A stretch of 64,000 nt of DNA. Origin: a bacterium. Lineage in GTDB: Bacteria; Elusimicrobiota; Elusimicrobia; UBA1565; UBA9628. The DNA lies in assembly GCA_021799485.1 (NCBI GenBank), contig JAJZAK010000003.1, positions 1 through 64,000 of the forward strand, written 5' to 3'. The position numbers were made by a program, and so were the translations under genes. Position 1 is the first letter of the stretch. Each line of letters begins with the position of its first letter. The notes under the pieces were generated by a model that was given only the letters and a program-made list of their open reading frames with translations, was not told where the DNA came from and made no database searches. Below, piece after piece: positions 23,194-32,367 of this stretch.

Positions 23194-25079
23194 TTCACGC
23201 TCCGTTCTCCCTCCTTCTCGTCCTGATCGCGCCGATCCTGGCGATCGTCGCGGGCGGCTTCCTTTATACCTTCAGGCCGCGGCTTGTCCATTGGCCCATG
23301 CTCGCCTCCTGCGCCGTGGTTTTTCTCGCGGCCTTGAGGCTCGCGTATCTCGTGTCGACGCGCGGCGCCATGGACGTCCTTCTTTACCGCTGGGCGGCCA
23401 CTTGGTCGCCCGGGAGCTCTTGGCTCGTGGACTTCGGCCTGAGGCTCGACGGCCTTTCGGCGATGATGCTCCTCCTGATCTCGACCGTCGGGGGGCTGAT
23501 ACACCTTTACTCCGTCGGCTACATGGAGGAAGACGCGAGCTTCGGCCGCTTCTTCCTCTATTTCCACTTCTTTTATTTCTCGATGCTCGGCCTCGTCGTC
23601 GCCGACAATTATGTCCAGATGTATCTCTTCTGGGAGCTCGTGGGCACGGCTTCCTATCTCCTGATCGGCTTCTGGTACCACAAGGACACGGCGCGGCGGG
23701 CGGCCCTTCAGGCCTTCCTGACGAACCGCGTCGGCGACTTGGGCTTCCTCGCGGCGGTCTTCATCCTGATGGCGATCGTGGGGCGAGGGGACAGCAATTT
23801 CACGGATCTTTTCCAGCTCGGCGCGTCCATCAATCCGACCCACCTCGCCTTGGTGGGGTTCCTCCTCTTCTGGGCCGCGACCGCGAAGTCGGCGCAGTTT
23901 CCCCTCTACTTCTGGCTTCCGGACGCCATGGAGGGCCCGACCCCCGTCTCGGCGCTGATGCACGCGGCGACCATGGTCACGGCGGGCATTTTCCTCCTGG
24001 CCCGCTCCTGGCCGCTCATCTCCCTCGTCGACGGGCTCCCCCAATGGGTCGCGGCGGTGGGAGCGCTGACCGCGATCGGCTCGGCGATCGTCGCCGTGAC
24101 AAAGACCGACTTGAAGCGCATTCTCGCCTACTCGACGGTGAGCCACCTGGGCATCATGGCGATGGGGATCGGCCTCGGAAAGGTCGGCGGGGCGCTGTTC
24201 CACCTTTTGACGCATGGGTTTTTCAAGGCGACCCTTTTCTTGTGCGCCGGCAACATCGCCCACGCCCTCCACAAGCCGACGGCGGACGTCTCGGAGGCGG
24301 GCGGCCTTCGCAAGCACATGCCCGTCACCTTCGGGGCCTTCACGGTCGCGGCGCTGTCCCTCGCCGGCGTGTTTCCCTTCGCGGGCTTTTTCAGCAAGGA
24401 CGCGATCATCGGAGCGGCGCTCGAGCGCGGCGGGGTCATGGCGGTCGCGGGCCTTCTGATCGCCTTTTTAAGCGCCCTCTATATTTTCCGGATGCTCTTT
24501 TTGGTTTTCTGGGGCCCCCGATCCTGGCAGCACCCGCCGGAGCGCCCGCATGAGGCCGGGACGGTCATGGCGGCGCCGGTCTCCCTGCTGGCCGCGGGCG
24601 CATTCGCCGTCGGGATGTTCGCCGTGTGGGGGCATCGTCTGACCGACCTTCTCTTGAGGGGCTGGGCGGGCTCCGCGGAGTCCCTCTCCATTCCCGGGTT
24701 TGAGTGGCCGTCGTTCTTCGCCGGGACGTCCATGCTCCTCTTCGGCGCCGGGGCGGCCTATTTCCTGACGACGGCCATGCCCGACTGGGACCCCGCCTGG
24801 CGAGCGAGCCGACCTTGGCTCGCGAGGCTCTTTGAAACCGACTTCTATTATAAAAGCTTCGTGAGCGGCGTCGTGGACGCCGTCCTCGCGGCGTCGCGGG
24901 CGATCGGGGAGATCTTCGATTCCAGGGTGGTGGACGGCGCCGTCGAGGGAACGGGACCGGCCGTTCGGGCGCTCTCGGCGCGGTTTTCAGCCGCCATATC
25001 GGGATCGCTCAACGATTATTTGTGGTGGCTCGCGGCTGGAGCGGCGGCGCTCCTGGGCCTGGCCTTGAGGACGCTATGA
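23190..25079 (+). CDS. nuoL: NADH dehydrogenase subunit L (antiporter-like)
   Basis: A 629-residue antiporter-like proton channel subunit. Characteristic segments are LFWELVGTASYLLIGFWY, FPLYFWLPDAMEGPTPVSAL, MHAATMVTAGIFLLAR, KTDLKRILAYSTVSHLGIM and LTHGFFKATLFLCAGNIAHA. The C-terminal region after ~480 contains the lateral helix and last membrane segment. Start and stop overlap nuoK and nuoM by four bases (ATGA), indicating coupled translation. Confidence 0.96.
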   Translation: MIHAPFSLLLVLIAPILAIVAGGFLYTFRPRLVHWPMLASCAVVFLAALRLAYLVSTRGAMDVLLYRWAATWSPGSSWLVDFGLRLDGLSAMMLLLISTVGGLIHLYSVGYMEEDASFGRFFLYFHFFYFSMLGLVVADNYVQMYLFWELVGTASYLLIGFWYHKDTARRAALQAFLTNRVGDLGFLAAVFILMAIVGRGDSNFTDLFQLGASINPTHLALVGFLLFWAATAKSAQFPLYFWLPDAMEGPTPVSALMHAATMVTAGIFLLARSWPLISLVDGLPQWVAAVGALTAIGSAIVAVTKTDLKRILAYSTVSHLGIMAMGIGLGKVGGALFHLLTHGFFKATLFLCAGNIAHALHKPTADVSEAGGLRKHMPVTFGAFTVAALSLAGVFPFAGFFSKDAIIGAALERGGVMAVAGLLIAFLSALYIFRMLFLVFWGPRSWQHPPERPHEAGTVMAAPVSLLAAGAFAVGMFAVWGHRLTDLLLRGWAGSAESLSIPGFEWPSFFAGTSMLLFGAGAAYFLTTAMPDWDPAWRASRPWLARLFETDFYYKSFVSGVVDAVLAASRAIGEIFDSRVVDGAVEGTGPAVRALSARFSAAISGSLNDYLWWLAAGAAALLGLALRTL

Positions 25080-26524
25080 CCGCGCCCTTGACCCTTCTGT
25101 GGACGGCCCCTCTTTTAGGCGGCTTCCTGACCCTTCTTCTTGCCGGCGGTGGGGCGCCGCGGCTCCCGCGGCGGCTGGCGCTCTTTTTCGCGACCGCGCT
25201 GTTCCTCTATACCGCAGCCATGCCGCTCGCCTCCGGATCCTTTAATCTCGCGGAGTCGGGGCTCGATCTCGCGTTCGGGATCCGCTACTCGCTCGCGCTC
25301 GACGGATTGTCCTATGCGCTGGTCCTCCTCACGGCTTTTCTGACCATGATCTCGCTTCTGGGCTCCTGGAAGGAAGGGCATTCGGCGGGATTCTGGGCGA
25401 GCTTCCTCTTCCTCGAATCCGCCCTCATGGGGGTGTTCCTTGCCCGAGATCTTTTCCTCTTTTATATTTTCTGGGAGGCGAGCCTCATCCCCATGTTTTT
25501 CATCATCGGCCTTTGGGGATCGGCCAACCGGCGCCACGCCGCCGTCAAGTTTTTCCTTTACACCTTCGGCGGCAGCCTTTTCCTTCTCCTGGGCGCCCTT
25601 CTCCTCGTCAACGAGCGGCACGCCGCGACGGGGCTGTGGAGCTGGGACATGTCGGGGCTGCGGCTCGACGGCGGGGGGCCGCTGTCCGTCTTCATCTTCA
25701 TCTCGATGGCGATCGGCTTCGCGGTCAAGATCCCGGTCTTTCCTTTCCACACATGGCTTCCCGACGCCCACACCGAGGCGCCGGCCGCCGGCTCCGTGAT
25801 GCTGGCTGGAGTCATGCTCAAGATGGGCCTCTACGGCTTTCTTCGCATTCTCTATCCCGTCTTCCCGGGCGTGGGAGCCCGCCTTCTTCCCTGGATCGGC
25901 GGCTTGGCGGCCTTCAACGCGATCTATGGGGCCTTCGGCGCCATGGCCCAGACGGATTTAAAGAGGCTTATCGCCTACTCGAGCGTCGCGCACCTGGGAT
26001 TCTGCCTCATGGGAATCGCGTCGCTCACTCCCGAGGGGATCGCCGGCGGCTCGCTCCAAATGATCAATCACGGGCTCACGACCGGAGCTCTTTTTTTGAT
26101 GGTGGGCTTCATCTATGAGCGCAGCCATAAGCGCGGGCTCTCGGATTTCGGCGCGCTGGCGAGGACGGCCCCGGCGCTCGGCTTTTTCTTCGGCCTTGCC
26201 TGTCTCTCCTCCGTGGGGGTCCCGGGGATGAACGGCTTCGTCGGGGAATTCATGTCCCTGGCGGGAATGATGCGCGCCCTGCCGGTCGTGGCGATGGCGG
26301 CGCTGCTCGGGGTCGGCCTCGCGCCCGCCTATCTCCTGCCCGCCTTCGGGAAAGTTTTCTGGAACGACCCCGGCCCCGGTTCTTGCGCCTCCAAGGTGAC
26401 GGATTTGGACGGCCGCGAGCGCGCCATCCTCTGGGCCCTCTCGGGCCTCATGATCGTCATCGGCGTCTATCCGCGGCCGTGGCTGGATTTCTTCAGGGCC
26501 GCAGCCTCGCGGCTTTCTTTATGA
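25076..26524 (+). CDS. nuoM: NADH dehydrogenase subunit M (antiporter-like)
   Basis: A 482-residue proton-channel subunit: FYIFWEASLIPMFFIIGLWG, IPVFPFHTWLPDAHTEAPAA, AQTDLKRLIAYSSVAHLGFC and INHGLTTGALFLMVG mark NuoM. The ATG at 25076 overlaps the nuoL stop; the reading frame is open further upstream but only within nuoL. Confidence 0.96.
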   Translation: MTAPLTLLWTAPLLGGFLTLLLAGGGAPRLPRRLALFFATALFLYTAAMPLASGSFNLAESGLDLAFGIRYSLALDGLSYALVLLTAFLTMISLLGSWKEGHSAGFWASFLFLESALMGVFLARDLFLFYIFWEASLIPMFFIIGLWGSANRRHAAVKFFLYTFGGSLFLLLGALLLVNERHAATGLWSWDMSGLRLDGGGPLSVFIFISMAIGFAVKIPVFPFHTWLPDAHTEAPAAGSVMLAGVMLKMGLYGFLRILYPVFPGVGARLLPWIGGLAAFNAIYGAFGAMAQTDLKRLIAYSSVAHLGFCLMGIASLTPEGIAGGSLQMINHGLTTGALFLMVGFIYERSHKRGLSDFGALARTAPALGFFFGLACLSSVGVPGMNGFVGEFMSLAGMMRALPVVAMAALLGVGLAPAYLLPAFGKVFWNDPGPGSCASKVTDLDGRERAILWALSGLMIVIGVYPRPWLDFFRAAASRLSL

Positions 26525-27906
26525 TCCCGATCGATCCCATCCAGCGCCTCATCGCCGCGATGGGGCCCCCGGCGGCTTTCGCGGTCGGGCTTGCGCTCAT
26601 CGTCCTGGCGGGCTTCGGGAGGGGCCGCTCGCGGGTTTCGAAAGTTTTGGGCGTCTTGACGCTGCTCGCGGGCCTCGTCCTCGTCTTTCCGCGGGCCCGG
26701 CCCGCGCCGGCCGCCGGGGCGCTTCTCGCGCCGGACGGCTTCTCGACCGCCTGGCAGATCCTTTTTTACGCGGGCGCTCTCCCCTTCGCGATTTTGGGCG
26801 CCGCCGGAACGGAGGCCCCGGCGCTCCTTTACCTTGGCAGCGCCCTGGGGATGGGGATCATCGCGTTATCGAGGAATCTCCTGATGCTGTTCATCGGCCT
26901 CGAGCTCATGTCCATTCCCGCGTATCTTCTCGTCTCGGGGCTCGGCCGGCGGGAAAGGGCGTCGTCGGAGGCGGCTCTCAAGTATTTCTTCAGCGGCGGG
27001 GCGGCGAGCGCTTTTTTTCTTCTGGGGATCGCGCTGTATTACGCGCGGATGAAGACGCTCGCCTTCGCCCCCGGCTCCGCCCCCCCCGACCCGATTCTCG
27101 GCGCCTCCTTGGTCCTCATGGGAACGGCGGCGCTCTTTAAGATCGGGGCGGTGCCGCTTCATTTCTGGCTTCCCGACGTCTACGAGGCGAGCGCTCCGGA
27201 GCTCGCCGGGTTTTTCTCGACCGCTCTCAAGGCGGCGGCGGTTCTTCTTTTGATGCGCGTGGTCTCGATCGCTCCGTCGTCGGCTCTCGCGAGGGCCCTT
27301 CCCTGGGCGGGCGCGCTCACGATGTTCGTCGGCGCGGTCCTGGCCCTGGGACAGGACCGCCTTCAGCGGCTTTTGGCCTATTCATCGATCGCCCACGCCG
27401 GCAATATCATCCTGGGCGTCGGGGCCTGGGCGGCGATGGGGGCTTCCCCGGCGGCGGCCTACGCGATTTATTTCTATCTTGCGGCGTATCTTTTCATGAA
27501 CAACGGCGCCTTCTCGTTCCTCGCGGTTTCGGGGCTCAAGACCCGGGAAGATCTCAAGGGCTTCGCCAAAGGCTCCCCGGTCCTCGCGGGGCTCTTCGCC
27601 GTTTTCATGCTCGCCTTGGCCGGGGCGCCTCCGACGGCGGGCTTCCTGGCGAAGCTGCTTATTTTCTGGGAGGCCCTGAAGGCCGGACTCTATGCTCCGC
27701 TCGCCTTCGCCCTATTAAGCGCTCTCATCGCGCTCGTCTACTACCTGTCGCTGGTGCGGGACGCCTATTTTGAGGAAGGATCGGCGGTCTCCGTCCGGGG
27801 GAGCTTGGCCGGCCGGGCCGTTCTCTGGGCCTGCGCCGCGCCCTCGGCCGCGCTCGGGCTCTTCCCGATCGTGCTCGGCCCCATCCAGAGGCTGCTGGGA
27901 CCGTGA
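26521..27906 (+). CDS. nuoN: NADH dehydrogenase subunit N (antiporter-like)
   Basis: A 461-residue third antiporter-like subunit: LFIGLELMSIPAYLLVSGLG, EAALKYFFSGGAASAFFLLG, GAVPLHFWLPDVYEASAP, LQRLLAYSSIAHAGNIILG and FAVFMLALAGAPPTAGFLAK. ATG 26521 overlaps the nuoM stop (ATGA). The longer frame from 26383 is nuoM read in another frame. Confidence 0.96.
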   Translation: MIPIDPIQRLIAAMGPPAAFAVGLALIVLAGFGRGRSRVSKVLGVLTLLAGLVLVFPRARPAPAAGALLAPDGFSTAWQILFYAGALPFAILGAAGTEAPALLYLGSALGMGIIALSRNLLMLFIGLELMSIPAYLLVSGLGRRERASSEAALKYFFSGGAASAFFLLGIALYYARMKTLAFAPGSAPPDPILGASLVLMGTAALFKIGAVPLHFWLPDVYEASAPELAGFFSTALKAAAVLLLMRVVSIAPSSALARALPWAGALTMFVGAVLALGQDRLQRLLAYSSIAHAGNIILGVGAWAAMGASPAAAYAIYFYLAAYLFMNNGAFSFLAVSGLKTREDLKGFAKGSPVLAGLFAVFMLALAGAPPTAGFLAKLLIFWEALKAGLYAPLAFALLSALIALVYYLSLVRDAYFEEGSAVSVRGSLAGRAVLWACAAPSAALGLFPIVLGPIQRLLGP

Positions 27907-28262
27907 CCATGGGCGCTCTTGGGATCGTCCTCGACGTTCTCCTCGTCATGGGGGTCGTGATCTTTTTCACCCAGGCGAGCCGGCTTTTGGGTCCCAGGCC
28001 CCGGCATCAGGGCGACGCGGACATTCCCTACGAAACGGGCGAGCGCCCCATCGAGCTTGCGCTGCCGCGCATGTCCGTCCTTTATTGGCGCTTCGCGGTC
28101 CTATTTGTTATCTTTGATGTAGACCTCGCTTTTCTCCTCCCCTGGGCCTTGACCCGGCCTCGTCCGGGCGCCTTCGAAATGGCGGCGGTCACAGTCTTCG
28201 TCGCCATCGTCGGGCTCATGCTGGGATATTTTTGGAGGAAGGGGGAGCTCGAATGCCGATAG
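27903..28262 (+). CDS. nuoA: NADH dehydrogenase subunit A
   Basis: A 119-residue subunit with three helices. It contains the family region IPYETGERPIELALPRMSVL and VLFVIFDVDLAFLLPWAL (usual form: FDVE...PWA). GTG 27903 overlaps the nuoN stop; ATG 27909 is an equally possible start. The usual Cys of the NuoA loop (PYECG) is Thr here (PYETG). Confidence 0.92.
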   Translation: MTMGALGIVLDVLLVMGVVIFFTQASRLLGPRPRHQGDADIPYETGERPIELALPRMSVLYWRFAVLFVIFDVDLAFLLPWALTRPRPGAFEMAAVTVFVAIVGLMLGYFWRKGELECR

Positions 28263-28735
28263 ACGACTACGTTCCCGAGGGCGCGATCGCGACAAAGCTT
28301 GACGCGGCGCTTGGATGGGCGCGCAAATACTCGATTTTCCAGTATCCCTTCGTGACCGCCTGCTGCGGCATGGAATTCATGTCCGCGGCGGCCTCCCACT
28401 ACGACCTGGACCGTTTCGGCGCCGGCTTTCCGCGCTTTTCCCCGAGGCAGGCGGACTGTCTGATGGTGGTGGGGACGATCTCGCACAAGATCGCGCCGGT
28501 GCTGCGCCGCATCTACGACCAGATGGCCGAGCCCAAGTGGGTCGTGGCCTTCGGGGTCTGCACCTGCACGGGCGGCTTCTACAACAACTACGCCACCGTC
28601 CAGGGAATCGACACCATCGTCCCCGTCGACCTCTATATTCCCGGCTGCCCCCCGCGCCCCGAGATGGTGCTCCAAGGGCTCGTCATGCTGCAGGAAAAAA
28701 TCCAGAAGCAGCGGTCGAGGGCGAAGGTCCCATGA
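28253..28735 (+). CDS. nuoB: NADH dehydrogenase subunit B (cluster N2)
   Basis: A 160-residue subunit holding the terminal 4Fe-4S cluster N2 that reduces quinone. Ligand motifs are visible: tandem Cys in TACCGMEF, VCTCTGG, and YIPGCPPRPE. ATG 28253 follows GGGGGAG and overlaps nuoA by 10 bases. Close to the usual family length. Confidence 0.95.
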   Translation: MPIDDYVPEGAIATKLDAALGWARKYSIFQYPFVTACCGMEFMSAAASHYDLDRFGAGFPRFSPRQADCLMVVGTISHKIAPVLRRIYDQMAEPKWVVAFGVCTCTGGFYNNYATVQGIDTIVPVDLYIPGCPPRPEMVLQGLVMLQEKIQKQRSRAKVP

Positions 28736-29238
28736 GCGATCCGGCGGCGGCGAATCCCTGCCGGGGGGAGCGGCGCGAGGCGGAGCCCTCCGCGGCCTTC
28801 GACGCGCTGCGCGAGCTCAAGGATCGGGGCTATAACGTTCTCGTCGACATGACCGCGGTCGACTACCTGTCTCAAGGCCGCGAGCCGCGCTTCGAGGTGG
28901 TCTACCGCCTCATGAAGCTCGATCCCCTAAGCGGCGGCGACAAGGGCCGCGTGGAGCTCCACGTCAAGGCCCCGGAGGGCGCGCCCGTCCTGCGCTCGTG
29001 CTCGAGCTTGTGGCCGATCGCGGACTGGCTTGAGCGCGAAGTCTGGGATATGTTCGGGATCGGCTTCGTCGACCGCCCGAAGATCAAGAGGCTTTTGATG
29101 TACGAGGAGTTCCAGGGGCACCCCTTGAGGAAGGACTATCCGATCGCCAAGCGCCAGCCGCTCATCGGCCCGGCCTCCGGCGAACGGCCCGACAACCCGA
29201 GCTTCAACGCCATGCGGCCCTCGGTCACGTATGAATAA
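28732..29238 (+). CDS. nuoC: NADH dehydrogenase subunit C
   Basis: A 168-residue peripheral-arm subunit: VLVDMTAVDYL near the start, RFEVVYRLM, and the signature SLWPIADWLEREVWDMFGIG followed by HPLRKDYP. ATG 28732 overlaps the nuoB stop. It ends eight bases into nuoD. An Ala/Glu-rich stretch of ~25 residues precedes the conserved core. Confidence 0.93.
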   Translation: MSDPAAANPCRGERREAEPSAAFDALRELKDRGYNVLVDMTAVDYLSQGREPRFEVVYRLMKLDPLSGGDKGRVELHVKAPEGAPVLRSCSSLWPIADWLEREVWDMFGIGFVDRPKIKRLLMYEEFQGHPLRKDYPIAKRQPLIGPASGERPDNPSFNAMRPSVTYE

Positions 29239-30562
29239 CGCGCCGCGCGCCCGCAAGACCTTCATGCTCAACATGGGGCCCCAGCATCCCGCCATGCACG
29301 GCATCGTCAGGCTCATTCTCGAGTTGGAAGGAGAGCTCATCAAGGACGTGGACGTCGAGATCGGCTATCTCCACCGCGCCTTCGAGAAGCACGCCGAATC
29401 CGAGACCTGGAACAACGTCGTTCCTTGGACCGACCGCTTGAACTACGTGAGCCCTCTCATCAACAACGTGGGCTACGCGATGGCGGTGGAGAAGCTGGCG
29501 GGGATCGAGATTCCGGAGCGGGGCCAATACATCCGCACGATCGCCTGCGAGCTTTCTCGCGTGACGGACCATCTGACCTGCGTGGGCGCGAGCGCGATGG
29601 AGTTGGGAGCTTTCACGGTTTTCCTCTATCTCATCAAGGCTCGCGAGTATCTCTACCAGATCATCGACAACTTGACCGGCGCGCGGATCACGACCAACTA
29701 TGCCAGGGTCGGGGGCGTCAAGGCGGATCTTCCCCAGGGCTTCGAGGAGAAATGCCGGGACGTGTTCAAGAAGGTCCGCGAGGCGGTGCGCGACTCGGAT
29801 AAGCTCCTGACGAAAAACCGCATCTTCATGGACCGGGTCGACAAGACCGGGGTCATTTCCCAGTCGGACGCGCTCGCCTACGGAATCACGGGCCCCTTCC
29901 TGCGCTCGACCGGAGTCCCCTACGATGTGCGCCGCGCGCATCCTTATCTGGTCTACGACCGGCTCGACTTCGAGATTCCGGTCGGCACGACGGGCGACAA
30001 TTTCGACCGCTACCTCGTGCGCTTGGCCGAGATCGAGCAGAGCCTTCGCATCATCGAGCAATGCTTCAAGCAGATTCCTCCGGGCAAGCACTCCCTGGAG
30101 GCGGCCGAGATGAAGAACGCCTACGAATTCGAGGACGCCGGCAAATTCGGCGATACCGCGCTTCTCAAGAAATACGCGGCCAAGGTCGACCAGACCCTTG
30201 AGGGCGGGGGGAGGCTTCAGCACGGCGACATCGACAGCCCAAGCCGCTCCGCGGTGCTCCCGCCCAAGGAGGAGACCTACGGCAACATCGAGGGCCTGAT
30301 GAATCACTTCGAGCTCATCATGTGGAGCTGGGGGATCAAAATTCCCGCGGGGGAGACTTACATCGCGGTCGAGGGCGGCAACGGCGAGCTGGGTTTTCAC
30401 ATCGTGAGCGACGGCTCGGACAGGCCGTATCGCGTGCGGTGCCGCCCCCCCTGCCTCTACATCATGGCGGCCCTGCCGATCCTCCTCAAGGATTCCTACA
30501 TCGCGGACATCATCCCGACCTTCGGCTCCGTGAACATGATCGGAGGGGAGCTGGATCGATGA
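29231..30562 (+). CDS. nuoD: NADH dehydrogenase subunit D
   Basis: A 443-residue quinone-site subunit. Family marks: LNMGPQHPAMHGIVRLIL, DVEIGYLHRAFEKHAE, NNVGYAMAVEKLAGIEIPER, and the C-terminal ending FGSVNMIGGELDR (usual FGSxDxxxGExDR, so Asn replaces Asp). It overlaps nuoC by eight bases and the nuoEF start by four. Confidence 0.95.
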   Translation: MNNAPRARKTFMLNMGPQHPAMHGIVRLILELEGELIKDVDVEIGYLHRAFEKHAESETWNNVVPWTDRLNYVSPLINNVGYAMAVEKLAGIEIPERGQYIRTIACELSRVTDHLTCVGASAMELGAFTVFLYLIKAREYLYQIIDNLTGARITTNYARVGGVKADLPQGFEEKCRDVFKKVREAVRDSDKLLTKNRIFMDRVDKTGVISQSDALAYGITGPFLRSTGVPYDVRRAHPYLVYDRLDFEIPVGTTGDNFDRYLVRLAEIEQSLRIIEQCFKQIPPGKHSLEAAEMKNAYEFEDAGKFGDTALLKKYAAKVDQTLEGGGRLQHGDIDSPSRSAVLPPKEETYGNIEGLMNHFELIMWSWGIKIPAGETYIAVEGGNGELGFHIVSDGSDRPYRVRCRPPCLYIMAALPILLKDSYIADIIPTFGSVNMIGGELDR

Positions 30563-32367
30563 GCTCCGGGAGCCCCGTTTTTTCGGCGGAGGAGGAAAAG
30601 ACTCTCAAGGCCTGGACCACGCGGTTTCCCCATCCGAACATGGGCCTCATCGAAGCCCTGCGCCAGGTCCAGGAATGGCGCCGCCACATCGGGACCGCGG
30701 AAGAGTCGCGCTTGGCGGAGATGTTCGGTCTGCCCCTGGGCCGGGTCCACGAAGTCGCGACCTTTTTCCCGTTCTTCACCCAAAAGCCTACGGGACGGCG
30801 CCGAATCGGCGTCTGCCGGGGGCTTTCCTGCGAGCTCGCGGGCACGAACAAGGCGGTTCGGGCGCTCGGGGAGAAGTTGGGCGTCGGCCCGGGCGAGACG
30901 ACCCCCGACGGGGAGTGGAGCTTCGAGGAGATGGAATGCCTTGGCGCCTGCGAGATGGCGCCGGCGGCGATCGTCAACGAAGAGCTTGTCGGCGCCGCGA
31001 CGGAGGAGACGGCGCGGCGCATCGTCGCCGAGCCTGGAAAGGATTTCAGGCCCCAGACCGTTATCGGCCCCGAGTCGACGGAGCATCGCCTCTTGACGGG
31101 GCGCTTCGGGGAGCCGGGCCTCGAGACCTTGGACGGCTATCGGAGGGCCGGCGGCTACGAGATTCTTAAGAAGGCGGTCGAGATGGGCCCCGCTAAGATC
31201 ATGGAGGAGGTCAAGAAGTCGAATCTTCGCGGCCTGGGAGGCGCCGGCTTTCCGACGGGGATGAAATGGGGAACGGTGCCCCCGAAGGAGAAGATGCCGG
31301 GCCCGCGCTACGTCGTCGTCAACTCGGATGAGTCCGAGCCGGGATGCTTCAAGGACCGCGTCCTCATCGAGAACTGCCCCCATGGGCTCATCGAGGGGCT
31401 CTTGATCGCCTCGCTCGCGATCGGGGCGGAGGAGTCCTTCATCTTCATCCGCGGCGAGTACAAGAGGCAGCACCATATTTTGGAGAAGGCCCTGGCCGAG
31501 GCGGAGAAGGCGGGGTTGATGGGGAAAAACATTCTCGGCAAGGATTTTTCCTGCGCGATCAAGCTCACGCGGGGCGCGGGCGCCTACATTTCCGGTCTCG
31601 ACACCGCGCTTCTCGAGACGATGGAGGGCAAGAAGGCCTGGCCCCGCCAGCCTCCGCCGTTTCCGACCACGCACGGTCTCATGAATCGTCCCACGGTCGT
31701 CAACAACGTCGAGACGCTCATGATGCTGCCGCCGCTTCTTCGGATCGGCGGCGAGGCCTTCGCCAAGATGGGAACGGCGAAATGCGGCGGGACCGCGGTC
31801 TTTTCGATCAGCGGCCACGTGGAGCGGCCCGGGGTCTATGAATTTCCGATGGGGACGCCGCTTCGCCGCATGATCGAGGCCGCGGGCGGCATCAAGGGCG
31901 GGCGCAAGCTCAAGGCCGTCATCCCCGGCGGCGCTTCGACGCCGGTCTTGACCGCCGCCGAGATCGACGTGGCGATGGATTTCGACAGCCTGCGCGGCGT
32001 GGGATCCTTCTTGGGCGCGGGCGGGATCATGGTGCTTGACGAGACCGTGAACATGGCCTTCGTCGCGAGGAACATCGAGCGTTTCTTGGCTCACGAATCC
32101 TGCGGGCAGTGCACGCCTTGCCGCGAGGGAAGCGAGTGGACCGTGCGCATTCTCGATCGGCTGATCGAAGGCGAGGGATGCCCGGAGGATGTCGTTAATT
32201 TGGATCGAACGGGGGAGAATATCGCCGGCAAGGTCATCTGCGCCCTGGGCGACACCGTCGGCTCGGTCACGCGCGCCATGATGAAGAAATTTCCCGAAGA
32301 TTTCAAATCAGAAGCCGGGGAGCGGAGTTCGGGGGCCGGCAAGCAGCCGGCGGGGACCGCGGCATGA
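30559..32367 (+). CDS. nuoEF: Fused NADH dehydrogenase subunits E and F
   Basis: A 602-residue single chain. Residues 1-~160 are NuoE with the 2Fe-2S ligands Cys86, Cys91, Cys127 and Cys131. Residues ~190-585 are NuoF: FMN/NADH region RGLGGAGFPTGMKWG and VVNSDESEPGCFKDR, then 4Fe-4S ligands Cys515, Cys518, Cys521 (CGQCTPCREG) and Cys561. The usual GAGAYICGEETALL reads GAGAYISGLDTALL (341-352), so the two acidic residues lining the NADH site are Leu347 and Asp348. ATG 30559 overlaps the nuoD stop; there is no stop between the E and F parts. Confidence 0.93.
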   Translation: MSSGSPVFSAEEEKTLKAWTTRFPHPNMGLIEALRQVQEWRRHIGTAEESRLAEMFGLPLGRVHEVATFFPFFTQKPTGRRRIGVCRGLSCELAGTNKAVRALGEKLGVGPGETTPDGEWSFEEMECLGACEMAPAAIVNEELVGAATEETARRIVAEPGKDFRPQTVIGPESTEHRLLTGRFGEPGLETLDGYRRAGGYEILKKAVEMGPAKIMEEVKKSNLRGLGGAGFPTGMKWGTVPPKEKMPGPRYVVVNSDESEPGCFKDRVLIENCPHGLIEGLLIASLAIGAEESFIFIRGEYKRQHHILEKALAEAEKAGLMGKNILGKDFSCAIKLTRGAGAYISGLDTALLETMEGKKAWPRQPPPFPTTHGLMNRPTVVNNVETLMMLPPLLRIGGEAFAKMGTAKCGGTAVFSISGHVERPGVYEFPMGTPLRRMIEAAGGIKGGRKLKAVIPGGASTPVLTAAEIDVAMDFDSLRGVGSFLGAGGIMVLDETVNMAFVARNIERFLAHESCGQCTPCREGSEWTVRILDRLIEGEGCPEDVVNLDRTGENIAGKVICALGDTVGSVTRAMMKKFPEDFKSEAGERSSGAGKQPAGTAA

